From contig JAEWYL010000269.1 in the NCBI GenBank assembly GCA_023395675.1, positions 1 to 23,432 on the forward strand: 23,432 nt of DNA, written 5' to 3'. The position numbers and the translations under genes are program-made. Below the pieces are notes generated by a model. That model searched no databases, was not told the origin of the DNA, and saw only the letters and a list, made by a program, of their open reading frames with translations. Positions within the stretch are counted from its first letter, which is position 1; every line of letters begins with the position of its first letter. This document shows, piece after piece, positions 13,501 to 20,632 of the stretch. Source of the stretch: Chloroflexota bacterium. GTDB lineage: Bacteria; Chloroflexota; Anaerolineae; Anaerolineales; UBA4823.

Positions 13501-14751
13501 TTAACCCTCGTATTTCCGAATTACCAGGACTGCATTGTGGCCCCCGAAACCGAAGGCGTTGCTCACCGCTACACGGACGTTTTTCTGGCGGGCTTCATTG
13601 GGCACGTAGTCCAGATCGCATTCAGGGTCAGGGTGCTGGTAGTTAATGGTCGGTGGGATCACATTTTCCCGGACTGCAAAGGTGCAGAAAACCGCCTCCA
13701 GCGCGGCTGTAGCGCCCATCATATGACCCGTCATGGACTTGGTGGACGAGATTGGGATATTATACGCTAATTCTCCGAACGCGGTTTTAATTGCACGGGT
13801 CTCGGACAGGTCGTTCAACGGGGTAGCTGTCCCATGCGCGTTGATATAATCCACCTGGTCCAGCCCCACTCCCGCCGCCTCTAGCGCAGAGCGGATCGCC
13901 TTTCCACCTCCGGCGCCGTCTTCCGAGGGTGCGGTGATGTGATACGCGTCCGCATTGGAACCGTATCCGGCGAGCTCTGCCAGGATTTCTGCGCCTCGGG
14001 CGCGGGCATGGCTCTCGCGCTCCAGGATCAGCAGCCCTGCCCCCTCACCCATGACCAGCCCATCACGCTCTTTGTCAAACGGGCTGGGAGCCGCCGGGGC
14101 AGAGCCATTGCTCCCATTTCTGCGAGACATCGCCCCAACCCGGTCGAAGGCGGCCACTCCGGTGGGGGTCACGGTCGACTCACTCGCCCCGGCCACAGCC
14201 ACGTCAATCGCCTCCGAGCGCAGGAGATGCCAGGCCATACCGATCCCATCTGCGCCTGAAGCGCAGGCGGAGGCTACCGAGAAGGACGGTCCGCGAAAAC
14301 CGTAGTCGATGCCGACCATTCCAGCCGCCCCGTTGGGCATGAACATGGTGATCACGAACGGGCTGATCCGGCGCGGGCCCTCTGTCCTGACGTCCTCGAC
14401 GGCCTCCTCATAGGAGCCGATGCCCCCGATGGCCGAGGAAACGATCACGCCCACCCGGCTGGGGTCAAGCTGGCCCGTCTCCAGGCCCGCCATGCGGATG
14501 GCCTCTGCCGCGGCCGCAGCCGCAAACTGCTCATAGCGGTCACGGCGGCGCGCCTCGCGTGCAGGCATGTAATCCTCCGGTTTGAAACCTTTGACCTCGC
14601 AGGCCATTTTCACCAGATGCTCGCTGGGGTCGAACAGCGTGATTGGACCAATCCCTGGCACACCGTTCACGGCACTGCGCCAGCTTTCCTCAGCCGATAA
14701 TCCCAACGGGCTGACCGCGCCTGTTCCAGTGATGACAATGCGTTCGGGCAT
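13501..14751 (-). CDS. fabF: Beta-ketoacyl-ACP synthase II
   Basis: Condenses malonyl-ACP with acyl-ACP in fatty-acid elongation in the cytoplasm. The 416-aa product has the full KAS II triad: Cys163 in SVASACASGADG, His306 in NAHGTATPLND and His343 in KSMTGHMMGA with Lys338. The start MPERIVITGTG is typical, with TGGAGG upstream of the ATG. A small Gly/Ser/Ala/Pro-rich insertion (about 211-223, RNGSNGSAPAAPS) lengthens the loop before PFDKERDG. It precedes rnc as in many bacteria, but the usual acpP neighbour is absent here; threonine synthase lies upstream instead, 141 bp away. No clear FapR- or FadR-type site was seen in that gap. Confidence 0.95.
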   Translation of the reverse strand: MPERIVITGTGAVSPLGLSAEESWRSAVNGVPGIGPITLFDPSEHLVKMACEVKGFKPEDYMPAREARRRDRYEQFAAAAAAEAIRMAGLETGQLDPSRVGVIVSSAIGGIGSYEEAVEDVRTEGPRRISPFVITMFMPNGAAGMVGIDYGFRGPSFSVASACASGADGIGMAWHLLRSEAIDVAVAGASESTVTPTGVAAFDRVGAMSRRNGSNGSAPAAPSPFDKERDGLVMGEGAGLLILERESHARARGAEILAELAGYGSNADAYHITAPSEDGAGGGKAIRSALEAAGVGLDQVDYINAHGTATPLNDLSETRAIKTAFGELAYNIPISSTKSMTGHMMGATAALEAVFCTFAVRENVIPPTINYQHPDPECDLDYVPNEARQKNVRVAVSNAFGFGGHNAVLVIRKYEG

Positions 14752-14892
14752 ATTTACCTCCAGACAGCGGCCGGATGCTCTTTCCCGGCCCTGGTATTCG
14801 GATCAATCCTCAATTTGAACTCCAACCATCATTAACACCCATTCCCCTCTTCTGGTTGCTGGAAAGGGCGAGATTCCCCCAAATCGGCCACA

Positions 14893-15999
14893 TTACATCA
14901 TTTGTGCCTCTTGTTTAAACCCGGAACCGGTGAGTACGGCGACCACCGGATCCGGCGTGTCGGGAAACTGCTCGAAAAGGGCATAGAGGGCGCCCCATAC
15001 GACTGCGGAGGTAGGCTCGACATAAAAACCTTGCTGTGCCAGGGCCTGCTGCCCGGGCATGATCTCCTCTTCGTCCACCGCCAGCATAGTCCCGCCGCTC
15101 TCCGCCACCGCCCGAAGCAGGGTATCGCCGCGCAGCGGGTTAAGCACCCGGATGCCCTCCGCCAGGGTCGGCCCTTCCGCCACCCAGCCTAACCCGGCCC
15201 CGCCGTAAGAATAGAGCGCCCAGAGCGGGGCGCAGGCGCGCGCCTGGACGCCCACGAGTCGAGGAAGCTGGGAGATCAGGCCCGCCTTTCGCAGCGAGCG
15301 GAAGCCCCGTCCGATCCCCAGCAGCAGACCGCCCTGCCCCACCGGGGCGATGATCGTACCCGGAGCGCCTCCTAGCTGCTCATAAAGCTCGTAGGCCAGG
15401 CTGGCATAACCGGGCAGGTTGTGCGGCAGGTAAGCGTGGCTGGCATAGACTGCCGCTGCTTCGACCGCCCGCAGCGCCGCTGCAGCGGCGTTCGAGCGCG
15501 GCCCCAGGATGCGAACCAGCTCTGCCCCATAAGCCTCGATCTGCCTGCGCTTTGGACCGGAGGCCGAATCGGGGGCAAAAACGCGCCCCTTCACCCCGGC
15601 CCGCGCAGCGTAAGCGGCGAATGAAGCCCCGGCATTGCCCGAGGAATCCTCCACAGCCTCAGCCGCACCGCGGGCCTTCAGGAGGCTCAGGATCAAGGCG
15701 CTGCCGCGGTCCTTAAAAGAGCCGGTCGGGTTGTTCCCCTCGCATTTCAAGGCCACCTGCCTGCCGAAAGCCTGCGAAAGAACCAGGGGCGTATCTCCCT
15801 CCCCTAACGACAGCACTGGGGCCGCGGACGGCAGGCCGAAGCTGTAGCGGTAGCGCCAGATCCCTGGCAGCCCCGCTTCGATCTGGGCCGGATCGTAGGG
15901 CGGGAACTCTTCCATATCGAATAGCCCGCCGCAGGCAGGGCAGCGGTATGGCAGTCCCTGTTCCGGATACGGGCGCTTGCAGTTGGTGCAGTGGATCAT
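14893..15999 (-). CDS. thrC: Threonine synthase (PLP-dependent, zinc-ribbon form)
   Basis: Converts O-phosphohomoserine to threonine. The 368-aa product carries an N-terminal zinc ribbon (Cys4, Cys7, Cys20, Cys23), the PLP lysine in NPTGSFKDRG (Lys96) and the phosphate-binding SSGNAGASFAAYAARAG (about 119-135), a fold-type II layout. The length fits the shorter class of threonine synthases. Related fold-type II enzymes (cysteate synthase, threonine dehydratase) are alternatives, but the zinc ribbon and the motif around Lys96 favour ThrC. The start ATG 15999 has only a weak upstream signal (AGGTTC). It lies 72 bp after moaDE and is probably co-transcribed, although function links to its neighbours are not obvious. 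Confidence 0.85.
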   Translation of the reverse strand: MIHCTNCKRPYPEQGLPYRCPACGGLFDMEEFPPYDPAQIEAGLPGIWRYRYSFGLPSAAPVLSLGEGDTPLVLSQAFGRQVALKCEGNNPTGSFKDRGSALILSLLKARGAAEAVEDSSGNAGASFAAYAARAGVKGRVFAPDSASGPKRRQIEAYGAELVRILGPRSNAAAAALRAVEAAAVYASHAYLPHNLPGYASLAYELYEQLGGAPGTIIAPVGQGGLLLGIGRGFRSLRKAGLISQLPRLVGVQARACAPLWALYSYGGAGLGWVAEGPTLAEGIRVLNPLRGDTLLRAVAESGGTMLAVDEEEIMPGQQALAQQGFYVEPTSAVVWGALYALFEQFPDTPDPVVAVLTGSGFKQEAQMM

Positions 16000-16071
16000 G
16001 GTGAACCTGGTATTTCCGCTCTATCGAGGCAGAACAGGGACCCGTGTCTGCCGTTTGGAGAAAACCAAACC

Positions 16072-16818
16072 CTACTCCCCCGGTTTCGGCTGGTACAGTC
16101 CCTCGACCCAGGTCTGTCCCTGCGGGCCTACTTCCTTCTTCCACACCGGGACGATCTCTTTCAAGCGGTCAATGCCGTAGCGGGCGGCCTCGAAAACGCC
16201 GGTGTCGCGGTGAGGGGCGGTGCAGCCGATCAGCACGGTGGGCGTGCCCGGGTCCAGGCGGCCGATGCGCTGTACAATGGCGATTCCCTCAACGCTCGGC
16301 CAGCGCTGGCGGATCTCGTCCGCCACCTGGCGCATTTTGGCCTCTGCCATGGGCCGGTAGGCCTCGTATTCCAGATAGCTGGTCTCGTGGGGCTCGCCCC
16401 GAGAGGTGAGGCCCCGCACCATCCCGGTGAAGAAGCAGGCCGCGCCGGTGGAGGGCAGCGTGATCTGCGCCAGCAGGTCGTTCAGGTCCAGCGGGCCTGC
16501 GGTAATGGAAAATAGGGTCGGGGGACAGCCTGCTTCCGCTTCTTCGGGCGCGCCGGACTCCGGAATGCTTCCCCCGCTCACCGGCGGAAAGATAGCAACC
16601 TCGGCTCCGGATGGGACGGGGTCTTCATCATAGGCGAATTCCCGGTTCACCGAGACGACCATGCTGTCCACTGCCGGGGCAAGGCCCGGGAAGCGCTCGA
16701 GCAGGGCGGCTTTTAGCTCCTGCACCTGCGCGCCCGCGGGAAGCTCCAGGCTGGTCTGCTTGACCCCGGCCCGTTCTTTCAGGCTGGCAAAGAACAGTAC
16801 GGTGACCGTATTATCCAT
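16072..16818 (-). CDS. moaDE: MoaD-MoaE fusion: molybdopterin synthase, both subunits in one chain
   Basis: Inserts the dithiolene sulfurs into cyclic pyranopterin monophosphate to make molybdopterin. Residues 1-83 are a ubiquitin-like MoaD ending in the required Gly-Gly (IFPPVSGG, Gly82-Gly83). Residues about 100-248 are MoaE, with the conserved HRDTGVFEA and PVWKKE catalytic segment. In separate MoaD the Gly-Gly is the free C-terminus that carries the thiocarboxylate, so the fusion must be cut or must work differently; mycobacterial MoaX has the same arrangement. I chose ATG 16818, which has TGAGGT five bases upstream and leaves 7 nt after moaC; upstream in-frame starts at 16836 (ATG) and 16842 (TTG) overlap moaC. 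It is the second gene of the moaC operon. Confidence 0.92.
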   Translation of the reverse strand: MDNTVTVLFFASLKERAGVKQTSLELPAGAQVQELKAALLERFPGLAPAVDSMVVSVNREFAYDEDPVPSGAEVAIFPPVSGGSIPESGAPEEAEAGCPPTLFSITAGPLDLNDLLAQITLPSTGAACFFTGMVRGLTSRGEPHETSYLEYEAYRPMAEAKMRQVADEIRQRWPSVEGIAIVQRIGRLDPGTPTVLIGCTAPHRDTGVFEAARYGIDRLKEIVPVWKKEVGPQGQTWVEGLYQPKPGE

Positions 16819-16825
16819 GGAGACC

Positions 16826-17308
16826 TCAGCTTTCATTGACAATATCGCCGCTGCGCCCGCCGTACTTCTCGACCAGGCGGATGTTGTGGATGCGCATAGT
16901 CTTCTCGGCAGCTTTTGCCATGTCGTAAATCGTCAGCGCGGTGACGGATACGGCGGTGAGGGCCTCCATCTCAACCCCGGTTTTCCCTACCGTGCGCGCC
17001 GTCGCCGTGATGCGCACGCCGGGCAGATCGGGATCCAGGGTCAGGTCCACGGTCACCTGGGTCAGGGGCAGAGGGTGGCAGAGGGGGATCAGATCGGAGG
17101 TGCGTTTTGCCCCCATCACGCCGGCCAGCTCGGCAATTGTTAAAACATCGCCCTTCTTAATCGCGCCTGCCTGGATCAGGGCCAAGGTTTCGGGAAGCAT
17201 CACCACTTCGCCTTTTGCGACCGCGGTACGCTCTGTGTCCGGCTTTGCGCCCACATCCACCATGCGCGCTCTCCCGGTCTCGTCAAGGTGTGTCAATCCG
17301 GATGTCAT
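16826..17308 (-). CDS. moaC: Cyclic pyranopterin monophosphate synthase MoaC
   Basis: Makes cyclic pyranopterin monophosphate from the MoaA product in molybdenum cofactor synthesis. With ATG 17308 the product is 160 aa, the usual size, and shows the family motifs GAKRTSDLIPLCHPLPLT, GKTGVEMEALTAVSVTALTIYDM and the closing KYGGRSGD. A longer frame begins upstream (17341) but would add non-family residues encoded over the promoter. The -10 box ends only 6 nt before the ATG and there is no ribosome binding site, so a leaderless mRNA is expected. The fusion moaDE follows after 7 nt. The DMAKA segment has Ala where many members have Cys (DMCKA), a tolerated change. Confidence 0.95.
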   Translation of the reverse strand: MTSGLTHLDETGRARMVDVGAKPDTERTAVAKGEVVMLPETLALIQAGAIKKGDVLTIAELAGVMGAKRTSDLIPLCHPLPLTQVTVDLTLDPDLPGVRITATARTVGKTGVEMEALTAVSVTALTIYDMAKAAEKTMRIHNIRLVEKYGGRSGDIVNES

Positions 17309-17538
17309 GCGTAGATTATAGCATCTGTAGCGCCTTCGCACTTTAAGGTTGTCCTTCTGGATCGGGCGGTTTCACCGCCCAGGCCAACCGAACACCCACA
17401 ATTTTCCCTGAACTGCGGAACTCCTATTATGATAGGACTTGCGCGGTTGGAAAAAAATCACATTCTGCCCAGAGCTGCGTTACTTCAAATTGAGTAATTC
17501 CATTAAGCGGTTGGCTTCAGAGGAGAAAGAGGGCCGGG
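17309..17538. other. Divergent intergenic region moaC / yihY
   Basis: This 230-bp region holds the moaC promoter at one end. In the middle is a small hairpin GGGCGG-TTTCA-CCGCCC (17364-17380) and a short palindrome CCTAT-TATG-ATAGG (17423-17436). The palindrome contains TATTAT/TATGAT and could be a rightward -10 for the yihY gene, but no good -35 is present. No Moco riboswitch-like structure was recognised. Confidence 0.45.
17315..17323 (-). promoter_or_regulatory. Extended -10 promoter of moaC, leaderless type
   Basis: On the minus strand the sequence is TGCTATAAT, a perfect -10 with the TGn extension, ending 6 nt before ATG 17308. Transcription would begin at or within a base or two of the AUG. 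A weak -35-like TTAAAG (17346-17341) is too far for normal spacing. Confidence 0.75.
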
Positions 17539-18444
17539 ATGAAAAAGATCTGGACACTGGTGCGCGAAACCGCCAGGGAGTGGAGCGAAGACAAGGCGCC
17601 GCGCATGGCTGCCGCCCTCTCCTATTACACGGTATTTTCCATTCCCGCCCTTCTCTTTCTGGTGATCACGGTGGCCAGCCTGATTCTGGACCGTCAGGAA
17701 GTGCGGGAGGCGGTCCTGGCAGAGATCGCCAACGCCCTCAGCCAGGAGAGCGCCGAGGCAGTCGGGGCCATGATAGACAGCGCCAGTCTGGGCGACCGGA
17801 GCGGCCCGGCCTTTGTGGTGGGTCTGGTCGTGCTCCTGCTCGGCGCGAGTGGGGTTTTCAACCAGCTGCAAGACGCCCTGAACACGATCTTTGAAGTCCG
17901 CCTCAGGCCGGGTAATTTCCTGCTGATGATCCAAAAACGGTTTTTCTCCTTCCTCATTGTCCTGGCGCTGGGGTTCTTACTGCTCGTCTCCCTGGTGCTC
18001 TCGACCGCGCTGAACGCCCTGGCCAGTTTCCTCCAGGGCTTGCTGCCGGGCTCGGACTCCATCTTCCAGGGGGTCAATTTCCTGCTGCCCTTTATCGTGA
18101 TCGCGGTGCTTTTTGCCCTCATGTTCCGCTATCTCCCCGACGCGGTGATCTCCTGGCGGGACGTCTGGCCCGGTGCGATCCTGACCTCGCTGCTGTTTAA
18201 TATCGGTAAGACCCTTCTCAGCCTGTACCTGGCGCGTTCAAACCTGGCGAACACCTTTGGGGCGGCGGCATCCGTCATCCTGATCTTCGTCTGGGTCTAC
18301 TACACCGCCCAGATCCTTTTCATCGGCGCCGAATTTACCCAGGTTTACGCCAACCGCTTCGGGTCGGGCATCCAGCCGGAGCCTCACGCCGAGCTGTTAA
18401 GCGACCAGGCGCGCGTGCAGCAGGGGATTGCGCGCAAGGGATGA
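17539..18444 (+). CDS. yihY: YihY/BrkB-family integral membrane protein
   Basis: The 301-aa polytopic protein has about six transmembrane helices. The family signature AAALSYYTVFSIPALLFLV lies near residues 24-42, followed by GASGVFNQLQDALNTIF and a C-terminal block containing FGAAASVILIFVWVYYTAQILFIGAEFTQVYA. The family was once called RNase BN, but that activity belongs to another protein; the true role is unknown and may involve membrane transport or envelope integrity. GAGGAGA lies before the start region (about 15 nt from ATG 17539). A hydrophilic tail of about 25 residues ends the protein. It stands 120 bp before ftsY, which has its own promoter. Confidence 0.9.
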   Translation: MKKIWTLVRETAREWSEDKAPRMAAALSYYTVFSIPALLFLVITVASLILDRQEVREAVLAEIANALSQESAEAVGAMIDSASLGDRSGPAFVVGLVVLLLGASGVFNQLQDALNTIFEVRLRPGNFLLMIQKRFFSFLIVLALGFLLLVSLVLSTALNALASFLQGLLPGSDSIFQGVNFLLPFIVIAVLFALMFRYLPDAVISWRDVWPGAILTSLLFNIGKTLLSLYLARSNLANTFGAAASVILIFVWVYYTAQILFIGAEFTQVYANRFGSGIQPEPHAELLSDQARVQQGIARKG

Positions 18445-18547
18445 GACCCGTTTTCTCGCTTGCAGCACCCCGCTCCATACCAGCCGGAAGCGGGCAGCCT
18501 CCCTTCAGGCCGCGTTCTGTCCCTTTTCCTGTCTCCGCTTCTCCCCA

Positions 18548-18556
18548 TGATATAAT
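18548..18556 (+). promoter_or_regulatory. Extended -10 promoter of ftsY, leaderless type
   Basis: TGATATAAT (TGn followed by perfect TATAAT at 18551-18556) ends 8 nt before the ATG at 18565. There is no ribosome binding site between them, so the ftsY mRNA is expected to start at or within 2 nt of the AUG. A -35 at the usual distance (CCTGTC) is poor. Confidence 0.75.
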
Positions 18557-18564
18557 TGCCTCTC

Positions 18565-19479
18565 ATGGGTAATATTTTTAACAAATGGAAAGAGGGGCTG
18601 GCCAAATCCAGCCGGGCTGCCTTTGGGCAGATCGCCACCGTCCTGGGGGCGACAGAAATCGATGACGACACCTGGGATGACCTGGAGGCGCTGCTCATTC
18701 AGGCCGATCTCGGCGTCGATACCACCGACGAAATCATAGACACGCTGGAAGAGAAGGTGGAGCGCGAGGGCCTGGTCCGGGCGAGCGACTTGAAAAAGGC
18801 GCTCCGCGCAGAGCTGCGCGCTATGCTCGAGACCCCTCCGCCTCTGGATCTGGACCAGAAGCCCGCAGTGATCCTGGTGGTTGGAGTCAATGGATCGGGA
18901 AAAACCACCTCGATCGCCAAACTGGGCCAGCGCTTTACCCGCCAGGGGAAATCCGTGATCCTCGGCGCAGCCGATACCTACCGGGCTGCCGCGGTGGACC
19001 AGTTAGAAATCTGGGCTGAACGTCTCAAACTGCCGATCATTTCCGGGCAGCAAGGGGGAGACGCTGGAGCGGTGGCATTCGATGCCGTCCAGTCCGCAGT
19101 CTCCCGCCGGGCGGATATCGTCCTGGTTGACACCGCAGGCAGGCTGCATACCCGCTACAACCTGATGGAAGAGCTGAAAAAAGTTTACCGGGTCACCGGA
19201 AAAGCGCTTCCGGGCGCCCCGCACCACGTCTGGCTGGTGATGGACGCCACCACCGGGCAGAATGCCCTCCAGCAGGCCCGGGCTTTTAAGGACGCGGTGG
19301 GCGTGACCGGGGTGATCCTGGCGAAGCTCGATTCTTCGGCCCGGGGCGGGATGGCTTTTGCGATCCGGAAAGCGCTTGGGCTGCCGATCCTGTTCGCCGG
19401 CCTGGGTGAGAAACCGGAAGACCTGCAGCCGTTCGACCCCGACGCCTTCCTGGACGGCATTCTCGCCGAATTTGCTTAA
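18565..19479 (+). CDS. ftsY: Signal recognition particle receptor FtsY
   Basis: GTPase that receives SRP-ribosome complexes at the membrane for protein insertion. The 304-aa product has a helical N domain (about 1-95) and a G domain with G1 GVNGSGKTTSIAK (107-119), DTYRAAAVDQLE, DTAGRLHTRYNLMEELKK and the G4 region LAKLDSSARGG. The long acidic A domain of E. coli FtsY is missing; short forms like this are common outside Proteobacteria. I chose ATG 18565 because the in-frame TTG at 18556 overlaps the -10 box and cannot be in the transcript. A terminator-like hairpin follows within 10 bp of the stop, before prfB. Confidence 0.95.
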   Translation: MGNIFNKWKEGLAKSSRAAFGQIATVLGATEIDDDTWDDLEALLIQADLGVDTTDEIIDTLEEKVEREGLVRASDLKKALRAELRAMLETPPPLDLDQKPAVILVVGVNGSGKTTSIAKLGQRFTRQGKSVILGAADTYRAAAVDQLEIWAERLKLPIISGQQGGDAGAVAFDAVQSAVSRRADIVLVDTAGRLHTRYNLMEELKKVYRVTGKALPGAPHHVWLVMDATTGQNALQQARAFKDAVGVTGVILAKLDSSARGGMAFAIRKALGLPILFAGLGEKPEDLQPFDPDAFLDGILAEFA

Positions 19480-19488
19480 GATTCCCGG

Positions 19489-19522
19489 CCGCGCGCCCGG
19501 TCTGCGCGCGGCGAGTTTTTTT
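19489..19522 (+). terminator. Terminator or attenuator between ftsY and prfB
   Basis: CCGCGCGC (19489-19496) pairs perfectly with GCGCGCGG (19504-19511) around a 7-nt loop, followed by CGAG and seven T residues (19516-19522). The shape is that of an intrinsic terminator. The prfB ribosome binding site begins two bases after the T-tract, and no promoter is obvious between them. prfB must therefore be reached by read-through, or start from a promoter I cannot see. Confidence 0.75.
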
Positions 19523-19536
19523 CAGGAGAGTATGCG

Positions 19537-20632
19537 ATGCAAGACCTGATCGGTCGCTTACAAGAGAGCGAAGAAAAAATCCGGCATTTACTGGTGCGTC
19601 TTTGACTTACCAGAAAAAGAAGCCCAATTAAAAGAACTACAGAAACAATCGGAAGACCCCGACCTGTGGCAGGAACCGGATCGGGCCCAGCAGTTGATGA
19701 AACGCCTGTCGGGCCTGCGTGACGAGGTCGAGAGCTGGACCTCTCTGCAGCAGCGCGTCCAGGATGCCCTGGAGCTTGCTGGCCTGGGGGATGAAAGCCT
19801 GCGGGACGAGCTGGAGCCGGAGGTGGATGCGCTGGAAACGGAAACCCGCAAGCGCGAGTTCTACGCGATGCTGTCCGGGCGTTTTGACCGGGGCAACGCT
19901 CTGCTGGCAGTTCACGCCGGGGCGGGGGGCACCGACTCGCAAGACTGGGCCGAGATGCTGCAGCGCATGTACCTGCGCTGGGCCGAGAGCAGAGGTTTCG
20001 AGGTCGAGGTGATTGACCTGACCGAGGGCGAGGAAGCCGGGATCAAGAGCGTGACGATCTCGGTGGAAGGGCCTTACGCCTACGGCTACCTGCGGCCCGA
20101 GAAGGGCGTTCACCGTCTGGTGCGGCTTTCACCCTTCGACGCCTCTCACCGGCGGCACACCTCTTTTGCCATGGTTGAGGTTCTGCCCCAGGTGGAGAGC
20201 GATGAGGAGGTTGAAATCCGCCCGGAAGACCTGCGGGTGGATGTGTATAAATCCTCCGGAGCCGGCGGGCAGAACGTTCAGAAAAACGCGACCGCCATCC
20301 GTCTCACGCATATCCCGACCGGTCTGGTGGTGACCTGCCAGAACGAACGCTCTCAGACCCAGAACCGTGAGAATGCGATGCGGGTGCTGCGCGCCCGCCT
20401 GCTGGAGATGAAGCAGCAGCAGCAGGCCGACGAGCTGGCCGTGCTGCGCGGCGATTTTCAAAAGGTAGAGTGGGGCAGCCAGATCCGCTCTTACGTCCTG
20501 CATCCATACCAGCTTGTCAAGGATCACCGCACCGAGCATGAGAGCGGAAACACGGCGGCTGTGCTTAACGGGGAAATTGACGGGTTCATCGAGGCTTATT
20601 TGCGCCAGAACCTGGGGAATGGGAACCAGTAG
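19537..20632 (+). CDS. prfB: Peptide chain release factor 2, with programmed +1 frameshift
   Basis: Releases finished proteins at UGA and UAA codons. The first 22 codons (19537-19602) end at an in-frame TGA (19603-19605). A +1 shift on CTT-T-GAC continues in the frame starting GAC 19604, giving about 364 aa, the normal RF2 length. The joined sequence runs ...RHLLVR-L-DLPEKEAQLKEL..., as in RF2 proteins. It contains the SPF recognition motif (RLSPFDASHRRH), which marks RF2 rather than RF1, and the catalytic GGQ (SSGAGGQNVQKN). AGGAG lies eight bases before ATG 19537; the nearby ATG 19532 is in the wrong frame. RF2 shortage would promote the shift, so the gene senses its own product. The downstream GT-C gene overlaps its end by 14 nt. 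Confidence 0.95.
19600..19606 (+). promoter_or_regulatory. RF2 +1 programmed frameshift site
   Basis: The heptamer CTTTGAC is the canonical RF2 slip site: CUU in the P site, UGA in the A site, then C. The strong AGGGGG-type element usually found three bases before CTT is replaced by the weaker CTGGTG (19591-19596). Confidence 0.93.

Noticed and set aside
16072..17308. Link between the Moco genes and the respiratory cluster (a molybdoenzyme system)
   Set aside because: The Moco genes have their own promoter, lie more than 7 kb away, and no molybdopterin-binding catalytic subunit is encoded in the window.
19532..19549. prfB start at ATG 19532
   Set aside because: This frame hits a stop after five codons; ATG 19537 leads into the RF2 frame and the frameshift site.
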